A stretch of DNA of 13,670 nucleotides from Eubacteriales bacterium. GTDB lineage: Bacteria; Bacillota; Clostridia; Oscillospirales; CAG-382. The stretch is from positions 1 through 13,670 of the forward strand of contig JAQVQF010000045.1 of the NCBI GenBank assembly GCA_028701715.1, in the 5' to 3' direction. The notes beneath the pieces were generated by a model. It was not told the DNA's origin. It searched no databases and saw only the letters and a list, made by a program, of their open reading frames with translations. Below, piece after piece: positions 1 through 7,108 of this stretch; positions within the stretch are counted from its first letter, which is position 1; every line of letters begins with the position of its first letter. A program made the translations under genes and the position numbers.

Positions 1-115
1 TCTGTGTTACAATTTGGATTGTCCATAGCGATGATCCTTTCAGAATTGGTGTGTAGTAACTCAATTCTATCATAGAATCTTCGCTGTGGATACTTTTTTC
101 TATTGCAATTTCATT

Positions 116-523
116 TTACAATCTTCTTAAAACTAATTTTACATCGTTTTCTTTATTAATGTATGCTCCATCGGTATAAGATAGTTCGGTGCTTTTGTCT
201 TTTACGTTCCCATTATCATCAACATATTTAATTGGTTCGTTAAAAACATATTTTGTTTCTGTCTGGTCCGAATTCTTAAAGACAATAGAATACATGTCTT
301 CAGAATCATATAGTCTTTTAACATGTTTACTCAATCTCTCGTTATCACCTAAAACTTGTGGCATTTCACCGTCAATATTAAATATTGAAACATCCGAATT
401 TTTTTCAACTTCCTGCGTTGATAAACCATTACATTCCATTCCTAAGATTAAACTTTGCGGAAATATCACCATTACTAAGAATAATGAAAGAGCTACTGAA
501 AAAATCTTATTAATTGTTTTCAT
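116..523 (-). pseudogene. Truncated N-terminal part of a secreted protein, probably a decayed surface-protein gene
   Basis: The frame encodes 135 residues. Residues 1-28 form a Sec signal peptide (MKTINKIF followed by a hydrophobic run, SVALSLFLVMVIFP). The mature part has an acidic stretch (IDGEMPQVLGDNERLSKHV) and then YVFNEPIKYVDDNGNVKDKS. That style matches, from memory, the N-termini of very large clostridial YD-repeat/RHS-like or DNRLRE-type wall proteins. The frame hits TAA at 116-118, straight after KLVLRRL, where such proteins would run on for hundreds of residues. The same frame stays open beyond the stop to the window edge, and another frame also opens, so a nonsense or frameshift lesion or a deletion is plausible. 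A good promoter and an AAAGG ribosome site precede the ATG at 523. The region is more AT-rich than its neighbours, which suggests acquired DNA. A genuine short secreted protein cannot be ruled out. Confidence 0.5.
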
Positions 524-584
524 TTCACATCGCCTTTCTTAAAATATTTTATGTTTAACAGCCGTCTACCACATATTGTCATTA

Positions 585-613
585 ATTATAGCATGGCAGT
601 TAAAGGAAGTCAA
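585..613 (-). promoter_or_regulatory. Sigma-A promoter of the truncated secreted gene
   Basis: On the minus strand, TTGACT (608-613), 17 bp, TATAAT (585-590). TGC directly before the -10 makes an extended -10. The last 11 bases, CATGCTATAAT, are identical to those of the tRNA-Pro promoter at 13400-13428. The predicted transcript starts about 55 bases upstream of the ATG at 523. Confidence 0.75.
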
Positions 614-640
614 CCATTTTGAAAATATATGTAAAAAAGT

Positions 641-688
641 AAAATCCTTCCAATAGACCAAAACAAATCGGCATACCTAAAGGATTTT
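641..688 (-). terminator. Rho-independent terminator of queA
   Basis: The outer stem is AAAATCCTT (641-649) with AAGGATTTT (680-688). It continues inward through a partly paired, GU-rich helix. On the minus strand it is followed by a U-rich run (ACTTTTTT). It lies 17 bases past the queA stop. Confidence 0.65.
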
Positions 689-704
689 TATGTGATATCT
701 TATT

Positions 705-1748
705 TTACCGGACAAACATCGCATCTCCGAACGAGAAAAATCTGTATCTTTCGGCCACCGCCTGTCTGTAGGCGTTCATGGTGTTCTCATAGCCGGCGAA
801 CGCCGAAACCAGCATTATAAGCGTCGATTCGGGAAGATGGAAATTGGTGATAAGCCCGTCTGTCGCCTTGAATTTATATGAAGGATAAATGAATATCCCC
901 GTTTCGCCCTCATAGGGTTTTACAATGCCGTCCGTGTCGGAGCAGCTTTCCAGCAGTCTGCAGGAGGTGGTGCCCACGGCGATAATTCGGCCGCCGCCGC
1001 GTCTTACCTCGTTTATCTGCTCCGCCGCCTCAGGAGTCAGCGTTATTTTTTCGATATGCATTTTATGCTCGAGTATGTTATCCTCCTTCACGGGACGGAA
1101 GGTGCCCAGCCCAACGTGAAGGCAGGTGCGGATTATTTTTATGCCCTTTTTCTCTATCTCGCCGATAAGCTCCGGCGTGAAATGAAGCCCCGCTGTGGGC
1201 GCGGCTGCCGAGCCGTCGTGGAGGGCGTACACCGTCTGGTATCTCGACTGGTCCTCAAGCTTTTTCTTTATATAGGGCGGAAGCGGCATTGTGCCGGCTT
1301 CCCCAAGCAGCTCAAGGAATTTACCCGTATAAACGAAGCGTATTTTCCTTGCGCCGCCGTCGGCAATACCTTCTATTACGCCCTTCAATTTGTCGGAATA
1401 TATAAGCTCGTCCCCCGGCTTGGCTTTTTTGCCGGGCTTTACAAGACAGCTCCACACGTCGCCCGAGTCACGTTCGAGCAGCAGCGTTTCAATCTTTCCT
1501 GCGTGCTTGGGGCTTTTACCGTACAGCCGCGCCGGAATAACCTTGGTATCGTTGATGACCAGCGCGTCGCCGTTTTCAAGGTAATTAATTATATCCGCGA
1601 AAACGGTATGGCGAATCGCCCCTGTATTTCTGTCAAGGACAAGCATTCTTGAGCAATCGCGTTTTTCGATGGGAGTCTGCGCGATAAGCTCCTCCGGCAG
1701 ATCGTACCGGTATGCCGAACGCTTTAATAAATCGGGATTATTTGGCAT
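705..1748 (-). CDS. queA: S-adenosylmethionine:tRNA ribosyltransferase-isomerase QueA
   Basis: QueA transfers and isomerises the ribosyl part of S-adenosylmethionine onto 7-aminomethyl-7-deazaguanine at the wobble base of GUN-anticodon tRNAs. The product is epoxyqueuosine, the penultimate step of queuosine synthesis in the cytoplasm. The 347-residue product has the normal family length. Visible family blocks are YRYDLPEELIAQ (13-24), GDALVINDTKVIPARLYG (60-77), AAPTAGLHFT (182-191), HVGLGTFRPV (211-220), TNFHLPESTLIMLVSAFAG (301-319) and YRFFSFGDAMF (335-345). The frame opens at 1793, but the ATG at 1748 is preferred because AGGAG sits 9 bases upstream and the family N-terminus begins there. 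Its usual partner tgt is not adjacent. It is divergent from dapA and has its own promoter and terminator. One small deviation is LHDGS where I recall a (K/R)xxGS-like segment before AAPTAGLHF. Confidence 0.97.
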   Translation of the reverse strand: MPNNPDLLKRSAYRYDLPEELIAQTPIEKRDCSRMLVLDRNTGAIRHTVFADIINYLENGDALVINDTKVIPARLYGKSPKHAGKIETLLLERDSGDVWSCLVKPGKKAKPGDELIYSDKLKGVIEGIADGGARKIRFVYTGKFLELLGEAGTMPLPPYIKKKLEDQSRYQTVYALHDGSAAAPTAGLHFTPELIGEIEKKGIKIIRTCLHVGLGTFRPVKEDNILEHKMHIEKITLTPEAAEQINEVRRGGGRIIAVGTTSCRLLESCSDTDGIVKPYEGETGIFIYPSYKFKATDGLITNFHLPESTLIMLVSAFAGYENTMNAYRQAVAERYRFFSFGDAMFVR

Positions 1749-1828
1749 GTGAAGAGTCTCCTGAATAAACTGTATCAAATGAAAAAAGCACAAGAAAATT
1801 TATGCGCTGAAATTATCTGTTAAGCTAC

Positions 1829-1857
1829 ATTATAGTATACCTTACGATATATTTCAA
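1829..1857 (-). promoter_or_regulatory. Sigma-A promoter of queA
   Basis: On the minus strand, TTGAAA (1852-1857), 17 bp, TATAAT (1829-1834). The predicted start is near 1822, giving a leader of about 75 bases. The dapA promoter must share this 136-bp divergent gap, but I cannot place it confidently. The best plus-strand -10 candidate, TATAGT at 1831-1836, has a poor -35. Confidence 0.75.
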
Positions 1858-1884
1858 GCTATTTTAAATGAAAGGATAAATTTT

Positions 1885-2805
1885 ATGTTTGCGCTGCATC
1901 CCCCTGTGTTCAAAGGGATCGCCACCGCGCTCGTGACGCCTTTTTCAAGGGACGGGATAGATTATGTGTCTTTCGGGAAGCTTATAGAATTCCAGCTAAC
2001 CAACGGCGTGGATGCGCTTGTCGTATGCGGTACCACGGGAGAAGCTTCGGTCATGTCCTGCGAAGAAAAGCGGCAGACTATCGAATTTACGGTCAGACAG
2101 ACGAAAGGCAGGGTTCCGGTCATTGCCGGAACGGGAAGCAACGATATAAAAGCCGCTTGTTTGCTTTCAGAATACGCCTGCTCGGTCGGAGCGAGCGCAC
2201 TGCTTGCGGTGACGCCCTATTACAACAAAACCACAAAGAAGGGACTGGTCGAATCCTACACCGCCATAGCGTCATGCTCGGACAGACCGGTCATAGTATA
2301 TAACGTACCGTCAAGGACGGGTGTAAACATAACCCCGGAACAATACCTTGAGCTTTCGGAAATACCGGGAATCGTGGGTGTTAAAGAGGCAAACGGAGAT
2401 CTTGCCGCTTTTACAAAAACGGTTTCGCTGTGCCGCGACAAGCTGTGGTTTTATTCCGGAAGCGACGAGCTGCTGCTGCCGTTTTTATCGCTCGGAGGCA
2501 GCGGGCTTATTTCGGTTGCATCCAATATTATTCCCAAAAAGCTAAAGAAACTGTATCTTGCGTTTCTTTCGGGCGAAATAAAGCACGCCGCGGAGCTTCA
2601 GAAAGAGCTGACCCCTTTGGAAAGCCTGCTATTCTGCGAAACAAATCCCGTTCCGGTTAAAACAGCGCTTTATTATATGGGCTATTGCGAAAAGCTCTTT
2701 CGTCTTCCCCTCACCACCATGGACGAAAAAAACGAGGATAAGCTGGTTGCGGAGCTTATAAGGAAAGGACTTGTTAAATCCGAGGAAGAAAGAGCGGCGT
2801 TATAA
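1885..2805 (+). CDS. dapA: 4-hydroxy-tetrahydrodipicolinate synthase DapA
   Basis: DapA condenses pyruvate with aspartate semialdehyde, the first committed step to diaminopimelate and lysine; in spore formers it also feeds dipicolinate. The protein is 306 residues, a normal length for this (beta/alpha)8 aldolase. The catalytic set of the E. coli enzyme is present at an offset of about six: Thr50-Thr51 in CGTTGEAS, Tyr113 in PYYNK, Tyr139 in VYNVPSRTG, Arg144, and the Schiff-base Lys167 in GIVGVKEANGD. The glycine-rich SGSDELLLPFLSLGGSG at 191-207 is also typical. The ATG at 1885 follows AAAGGA about 9 bases upstream. It is the only plus-strand gene here and is not linked to other lysine genes; a strong terminator follows. 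A related N-acetylneuraminate lyase-type aldolase is the only real alternative, and the GTTGE motif and overall fit favour DapA. Confidence 0.95.
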   Translation: MFALHPPVFKGIATALVTPFSRDGIDYVSFGKLIEFQLTNGVDALVVCGTTGEASVMSCEEKRQTIEFTVRQTKGRVPVIAGTGSNDIKAACLLSEYACSVGASALLAVTPYYNKTTKKGLVESYTAIASCSDRPVIVYNVPSRTGVNITPEQYLELSEIPGIVGVKEANGDLAAFTKTVSLCRDKLWFYSGSDELLLPFLSLGGSGLISVASNIIPKKLKKLYLAFLSGEIKHAAELQKELTPLESLLFCETNPVPVKTALYYMGYCEKLFRLPLTTMDEKNEDKLVAELIRKGLVKSEEERAAL

Positions 2806-2841
2806 ATCCCCGTTATATACTAATAAGTGAGTAAAAATATC

Positions 2842-2875
2842 AAACGGCTTAGCCGCTTTGTCGGCTAAGCCGTTT
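2842..2875. terminator. Bidirectional terminator between dapA and the DUF4434 gene
   Basis: A perfect 14-bp stem, AAACGGCTTAGCCG (2842-2855) with CGGCTAAGCCGTTT (2862-2875), closes a 6-base loop. U-rich flanks are present on both strands (TTTTGGTTTTT on plus, TTTGATATTTTT on minus). It therefore serves the two convergent genes. Confidence 0.92.
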
Positions 2876-2896
2876 TGGTTTTTCGGCAAGTCTTAA

Positions 2897-4198
2897 TTAT
2901 ATATCGCCGGGTTTGCCATTGGCGTTTTGTTTTTTCATAAAGTCTTCGTAATACTTTCTGTAACCTTCATAAAGACATTTTGCGGGTTCGCCGCCGAGGT
3001 CGAAGGGAGATTCCGGCGGATTGAGCATACCCGTAAATTGATAGCCGTATATCTGCTCCACATCGTCATAAATGCGTATTTCCTTAATAAGCTCGTCGGT
3101 TTCCTTGGGAATCAGCCCGTCCGGGAAAGGATTTTTAAAGACCTCCATGTCCACCCACATATGAGTTGCGCATTCCTCGCATATGCGCTTGATTTCGGTA
3201 ACGTTCAGGTGTTCGAGATCGCGGGCGAAAGCAAAGGGGATGAGTATGTCTACATTCGGCAGAATTGTCTGCCATTCTTTTTCATAATGGGTAAAATTAA
3301 TGTTGTTAGGCGCAAGCGCTACCGGCTTGGTAGGTGCAAGGGTTTTCGCAAAAGCCTTGAATTCTCTGAAAAAGTCGGCAATATCCTTATACTTTTCATA
3401 CGGTACCTTGTCCCATTCGGCGTAAAGCGCACCGAATATCTCCTCCGATATGTACCAGCCGTAAAAGGATTTGTGATGTCCGTACATTTCAAACAGCTCT
3501 GTTGCAACCGCTTTATGCCATTTCAGAGAAGCCGGGGAAAAGTCGAACCAGGCATACAAACCGACACCGACGAAAACATGCATGCCGCACTCGTCCGCGG
3601 CGGAAAGCACCGCCTCGACCGGATCGTCGGCCGAAAGCTCAATGCGTCCCGGATACAGCTTCGACGGATAAAAGGCCTTGCCGGTATAACCTGATTCTTC
3701 CATGCGATGACAGTTGGCGTAAGCGTTGTTATCAAATACGCTCTGAATTATTATACCGTTGATTCCCACCGGCTTCATGGCTCTTATATGGTCTTTGAAA
3801 TCCTCGTCTTTCATTGTTTTGAGCGCTTTGTTGAAGAATCTTGCCTCGTCCTCGCTCCAATGATAAATAGAAATCCAGCAACCGTCCATCAGCGTGGTCG
3901 AAGGCAGAGACGTATCGACAACCTGATAAGCATAGCTTTCACGGAAGACAGTGTTTTCACCCGCCATAAAATTAAAATCAAGGAATATATCTCCTGCGGT
4001 AAACGAAAGGTCGATGCCGACAATACGCACCACGCCTTTTTCAAGCGCGAAGATATATTTTTTCAGCTCTTTATCACCTTTGCGTATATTTATTCTGACA
4101 GCATCGGCGGTTTCCGTGTAAAGTCGAATCTCCGGGCGAACAAGCGTTGTCACGCGAACCGCCGGAATAATCGAAAAGCAAAATTCTTTGGATTTCAT
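2897..4198 (-). CDS. DUF4434-type TIM-barrel (glycoside hydrolase-like) protein
   Basis: The protein has 433 residues, no signal peptide and no membrane segment, so it is probably cytoplasmic. Residues 1-100 look like an all-beta, carbohydrate-module-like domain. From about 105 (MDGCWISIYHWSED) the pattern fits the DUF4434 family, an alpha-amylase-like TIM barrel: MKPVGINGIIIQSVF (141-155), MHVFVGVGLYAWF (206-218), FYGWYISEE (245-253) and MWVDMEVF (347-354). Acidic residues at barrel-strand ends, Glu252/Glu253 and Glu352, are in places where retaining glycosidases carry catalytic carboxylates; that role is inference. The ATG at 4198 has GAGAGG 9 bases upstream. Its own promoter and flanking terminators make it monocistronic, and no sugar transporter or regulator is adjacent. 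The substrate is unknown. The family call is fairly secure; enzymatic activity is not shown. Confidence 0.75.
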   Translation of the reverse strand: MKSKEFCFSIIPAVRVTTLVRPEIRLYTETADAVRINIRKGDKELKKYIFALEKGVVRIVGIDLSFTAGDIFLDFNFMAGENTVFRESYAYQVVDTSLPSTTLMDGCWISIYHWSEDEARFFNKALKTMKDEDFKDHIRAMKPVGINGIIIQSVFDNNAYANCHRMEESGYTGKAFYPSKLYPGRIELSADDPVEAVLSAADECGMHVFVGVGLYAWFDFSPASLKWHKAVATELFEMYGHHKSFYGWYISEEIFGALYAEWDKVPYEKYKDIADFFREFKAFAKTLAPTKPVALAPNNINFTHYEKEWQTILPNVDILIPFAFARDLEHLNVTEIKRICEECATHMWVDMEVFKNPFPDGLIPKETDELIKEIRIYDDVEQIYGYQFTGMLNPPESPFDLGGEPAKCLYEGYRKYYEDFMKKQNANGKPGDI

Positions 4199-4249
4199 CA
4201 GGATTTACCTCTCATAAATAAATCTTATAATATTATATTTTACATACAA

Positions 4250-4278
4250 ATACTATCATAAGAACGAAGCCGTGTCAA
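4250..4278 (-). promoter_or_regulatory. Sigma-A promoter of the DUF4434 gene
   Basis: On the minus strand, a consensus TTGACA (4273-4278), 17 bp, TAGTAT (4250-4255). The transcript would start about 45 bases before the ATG at 4198. Confidence 0.7.
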
Positions 4279-4330
4279 TTACGATATTATTTATTTGCTG
4301 GATTAAAGTATAATAAATATTTCGGCATAA

Positions 4331-4356
4331 AACGCTCCGGAAATTTCCGGAGCGTT
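4331..4356 (-). terminator. Terminator after spo0A
   Basis: A perfect palindrome: AACGCTCCGG (4331-4340), loop AAATTT, CCGGAGCGTT (4347-4356). On the minus strand it is followed by TTTTATG, a short U-tract, and it lies 44 bases beyond the spo0A stop. On the plus strand a later run of five Ts follows, so it may also stop antisense transcription. Confidence 0.75.
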
Positions 4357-4400
4357 CAGTTCGCTTTTTATATTATGTCAAGTCGATTTTTCTGTAGGCT

Positions 4401-5180
4401 TTATACCGTCAAAGCTTTGTTCTTTAGCCTGAGATTGTCTGCAATCATGGCGATAAATTCACTGTTTGTCGGTTTGCCTCTCGAGTTTTGAACGGTATAA
4501 CCGAAGAACGAATTCAACACATCCAAATCCCCCCTGTCCCATGCGACTTCGATAGCATGCCGTATTGCGCGCTCGACACGGGATGAGGTGGTGGAATATT
4601 GCTTTGCCACTGTAGGATACAGCACCTTTGTAACGGAATTTATTATATCCGTATCGTTTATCGCCATTATTATAGCGGTACGGAGGTATTGATAGCCCTT
4701 AATGTGCGCCGGAACACCTATTTGGTGAATTATTTTAGTAACCTGGCTTTCGAGATCAAAATCCCCGGGTACGTTTGCCGTACCGCGCCTTCTGCCTTTT
4801 TCCGCCAATCTTATCACCCTTTCGGCAAGAAAGGTGAAGTCCAGAGGCTTTATCATGCAATAAGCCGCCCCCGCTTCGCAGCATTCTTCGAAAAGATTTT
4901 GATTGTTGAATGAAGCCAACATTATAAACGCCGGAAATGAATCGCCCAGTTGCTTTTTACAATTTCGTATAAGCTGCACGCCGTCGGATTTACCTATGTA
5001 TAGCTCGGATATGACGACCTGCGGCTTGTATCTGGCAATTTTGGCAAACGCCTCGTTTTTCTCGCAGGCTTCGCCTACGATTTCAATTCCGTTTTTACGC
5101 AACTGCACGGAGCATTGGGTGCGGAATTCGTTTGACGAATCCACTAAAACAACTTTTGCTTTTGTTTGATTGTTATCCAT
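4401..5180 (-). CDS. spo0A: Sporulation transcription factor Spo0A with a degenerate receiver domain
   Basis: Spo0A is the master response regulator of sporulation; phosphorylation of its receiver Asp normally triggers dimerisation and binding to 0A boxes. The 259-residue product has a receiver (about 7-127), a short linker and an effector domain (about 143-259). The effector is highly conserved: HQIGVPAHIKGYQYLR (152-167), the DNA-reading segment SRVERAIRHAIEVAW (200-214) and KPTNSEFIAMIADNLRL (236-252). The receiver is not canonical. The acidic pair is Asp14-Ser15, the phosphoacceptor is Glu59 (VVISELYIG), the following Pro is Gly63, and the conserved Thr/Ser is Ala89 (IMLASF). Only the pocket Lys111 (MIKPLDF) is retained. 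The ATG at 5180 has GGAAGGG 7 bases upstream. spoIVB, the usual upstream neighbour in clostridia, is absent. The family call is secure; unphosphorylated or constitutive action is inference. Confidence 0.95.
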   Translation of the reverse strand: MDNNQTKAKVVLVDSSNEFRTQCSVQLRKNGIEIVGEACEKNEAFAKIARYKPQVVISELYIGKSDGVQLIRNCKKQLGDSFPAFIMLASFNNQNLFEECCEAGAAYCMIKPLDFTFLAERVIRLAEKGRRRGTANVPGDFDLESQVTKIIHQIGVPAHIKGYQYLRTAIIMAINDTDIINSVTKVLYPTVAKQYSTTSSRVERAIRHAIEVAWDRGDLDVLNSFFGYTVQNSRGKPTNSEFIAMIADNLRLKNKALTV

Positions 5181-5210
5181 ATCCTTACCCTTCCCTTATT
5201 AGTATACCAC

Positions 5211-5239
5211 ATTTTACCACATCGTTTTATAAAATGCAA
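5211..5239 (-). promoter_or_regulatory. Sigma-A-like promoter of spo0A
   Basis: On the minus strand, TTGCAT (5234-5239), 17 bp, TAAAAT (5211-5216), about 30 bases before the ATG. I could not place a convincing sigma-H promoter like the second one known for B. subtilis spo0A. Confidence 0.6.
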
Positions 5240-5504
5240 TAGAAAATAACCATAAAAAGGTATTAATGGTAGTCATAATTGTGCATTTATTGATAACATT
5301 CAACAAAAATAACAACTTTTCGTGATTTTGGAAGCTTTCGCCGCAAGGCTAATTATGTAAATCCCGACGTATTATGCAATGAAGGCTGCTATACGACAGA
5401 ATTTGAAATAATAATTAATGTCTGCTGAACAAACAAAAACCAAGCCGCATTGCGACTCTCGTTTCGCTGTAAAAAAGCGAGCCTTAGAATTATTAAACGC
5501 AAAA

Positions 5505-5524
5505 AGCCCCGCTTTCGCGAGGCT
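5505..5524 (-). terminator. Terminator of the AlgX/DHHW lipoprotein gene
   Basis: On the minus strand, AGCCTCGC, a GAAA tetraloop and GCGGGGCT form an 8-bp stem with one G-U pair, followed directly by TTTTTG. It lies 57 bases past the stop at 5582. Confidence 0.88.
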
Positions 5525-5581
5525 CTTATAAAACTGTTTAAATCACTAATATACTTAAAATCGTAATTTATAAAGACAGCT

Positions 5582-7003
5582 TTAACCTATAATACTGCCG
5601 AGATTGGATTCGCTGACAATAATAATAATATAATCAACGGTGGTGTTGTCGGAACCGGTTTCCTGGTTTTTACCGTAATAACGCTGCGCGTCCGTCATGT
5701 TAATGGTAAAATCCCCTGTTTGAGCAAGAAGCACTTTATTGAATCTTTCCGCAAGTATGTCCGAAAACGATACCGCAAAATCATCTCTGTATACCAGTGC
5801 GCAGGGAAGCGAGGTGCGGTTTGTTGCAAACAGCAGACGTGAGGATAAGCTGTTTTTACCGGTGGCAAGAAGCATGGAGTCTGTACCGCTATATTTGGAA
5901 AAATCCTTAATGAGTCCGCTTGCCGTGGTGATTGTCGAATCCTCTTTGCCCAAAGATAAGGTGAATTTGGGTGTGTAAAGCGTAGTCAGCTCCGTGACGA
6001 CTTTTGTATTAAGCCCCAAATGTCCGGCTGTGTTGCCGCCGTTGAGAGTGAGAGTTTCTGAGGTAAAGTCTTCTTCAAGGCTCTTTGCCGCGGCGTCGGG
6101 GAATCTTTCTGACATCATATCGCAAATAGCTTTGTATACAAGGTATCCGCCGTATTCGGTCAGGTGATTGTCGGTGTTATAATATAGCTTGTCACCGTTA
6201 GCCTTTGCGGCAATAAACGCTTCGGTCATATCAATAAATTCCGCATTGGTTTCGCCGAGAGCCTCCGCAATTTGGTCAAAGCGAGTTTTATATGTTTCTT
6301 TCGTTGTACTTTCCGCAAGATATTCCGGATAAATGGTTATTCGGTTGGGTACAAGAACATATACGAGCTTAACATCGCTGTTGCCGGCTCTCTTTTCAAA
6401 GCTTGTAACCTTACTGTTTACAAAGGATTTGAACTGCTTGATCTGAGTTTGAGTGAGAAGGGTATTTCTGCCGATATAATATGAAAGGTCGGTGTCGTAA
6501 TAAAAGTGAGAATTCGACCCCATAGTCACCCCCAAGCCGTCTATGCGTTTTATCGCGGTAGAATTGTAATCGGCGCGGAAAGAGGTGATTTTGCTTTTTT
6601 CAAGCTCTTCCGATTCGGCTGAGGCAGATAATATGGTAAACGCCGCAGTGGAAGAAATATAGTATTCCGCCACGAAATATCCTTCGATAGAGTTAACGGT
6701 CACGGCTTTTTCGCCGTCGGTTATCGTCACTGTACAGCCTTCGTCACAGGTTCCGGTTACGATTATTTGTGTGGCGGTAACATTTAAAACATTGGTGATA
6801 ACAGGGGCGTGAGCTTGACCTTCGGGAACCGATACGTCGTCGTCGGATTGTTCCTCGCTGGATTCATCCGAGTTTTCGATGACGTTGATGGAAGCCAAAA
6901 AGTCGTTGCCCATTGAATTCTGCGGGGCGCAGGCAATCAGACCGAACACAAGGGAAACCATCAACGTGAGCAACATCGCCTTACAAAAAAAGCTACCTTT
7001 CAT
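5582..7003 (-). CDS. Lipoprotein with an Ig-like domain and an AlgX/DHHW (SGNH-like) domain
   Basis: The chosen ATG at 7003 has GAGGG 6 bases upstream and gives 473 residues; an in-frame ATG at 7033 would add ten residues before the signal peptide. Residues 1-24 are a lipoprotein signal with lipobox LIAC and Cys25, so the protein should be anchored outside the membrane. An acidic linker (43-58) precedes an Ig-like beta domain (about 67-135). From about 150 the sequence resembles AlgX/AlgJ and DHHW-family SGNH proteins, which O-acetylate exported polysaccharides or the cell wall. Visible blocks are YVLVPNRITIYPEYL (215-229) and YYNTDNHLTEYGGYLVYKA (274-292), which carries the Asp278-x-His280 pair. 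In the block that should read (F/Y)RDSFG, with the nucleophile Ser, this protein has YRDDFA (405-410), so Asp408 seems to replace it. No MBOAT acyltransferase partner is adjacent. The fold call is moderate; activity is doubtful. Confidence 0.72.
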   Translation of the reverse strand: MKGSFFCKAMLLTLMVSLVFGLIACAPQNSMGNDFLASINVIENSDESSEEQSDDDVSVPEGQAHAPVITNVLNVTATQIIVTGTCDEGCTVTITDGEKAVTVNSIEGYFVAEYYISSTAAFTILSASAESEELEKSKITSFRADYNSTAIKRIDGLGVTMGSNSHFYYDTDLSYYIGRNTLLTQTQIKQFKSFVNSKVTSFEKRAGNSDVKLVYVLVPNRITIYPEYLAESTTKETYKTRFDQIAEALGETNAEFIDMTEAFIAAKANGDKLYYNTDNHLTEYGGYLVYKAICDMMSERFPDAAAKSLEEDFTSETLTLNGGNTAGHLGLNTKVVTELTTLYTPKFTLSLGKEDSTITTASGLIKDFSKYSGTDSMLLATGKNSLSSRLLFATNRTSLPCALVYRDDFAVSFSDILAERFNKVLLAQTGDFTINMTDAQRYYGKNQETGSDNTTVDYIIIIVSESNLGSIIG

Positions 7004-7108
7004 AATAATCCCTCGCTTTGATTGGGTGTACACAGGTTATTTTTATATGAGCAAATTAATAATACGTTACTAAAAATAATTGTGATTATATCTGGAATCC
7101 GCGTTTGT

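Larger units (their letters stand above)
5181..5581. other. 400-bp gene-free region upstream of spo0A
   Basis: No coding frame of useful length is present on either strand. The right end holds the terminator at 5505-5524 and the left end the spo0A promoter. Between them, three minus-strand heptamers are each one mismatch from the 0A box TGNCGAA: TGTTGAA (5299-5305), TCACGAA (5319-5325) and CGGCGAA (5337-5343). A weaker dyad, GTCGC/GCGGC near 5442-5454, is followed on the minus strand by a T-rich run and may be a second weak terminator. Nothing else is evident. Confidence 0.5.

Noticed and set aside
1..115. Transposase or integrase fragment at the left edge
   Set aside because: One frame gives a basic peptide (RKKYPQRRFYDRIELL), but no DDE or tyrosine-recombinase motif or inverted repeat can be seen in so short a piece.
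1056..1652. 198-codon open frame on the plus strand opposite queA
   Set aside because: It is antisense to a complete, strongly conserved queA and has no ribosome site or family motifs; GC-biased third positions explain it.
2927..4261. Long plus-strand open frames (255 and 184 codons) opposite the DUF4434 gene
   Set aside because: They overlap a gene with clear promoter, ribosome site and family motifs; their translations are Arg/His-rich and featureless.
5929..5940. Exact TGTCGAA (0A box) inside the lipoprotein gene, and another near 10374
   Set aside because: Both are within coding sequence, far from promoters, and a 7-mer is expected by chance in a window this size.
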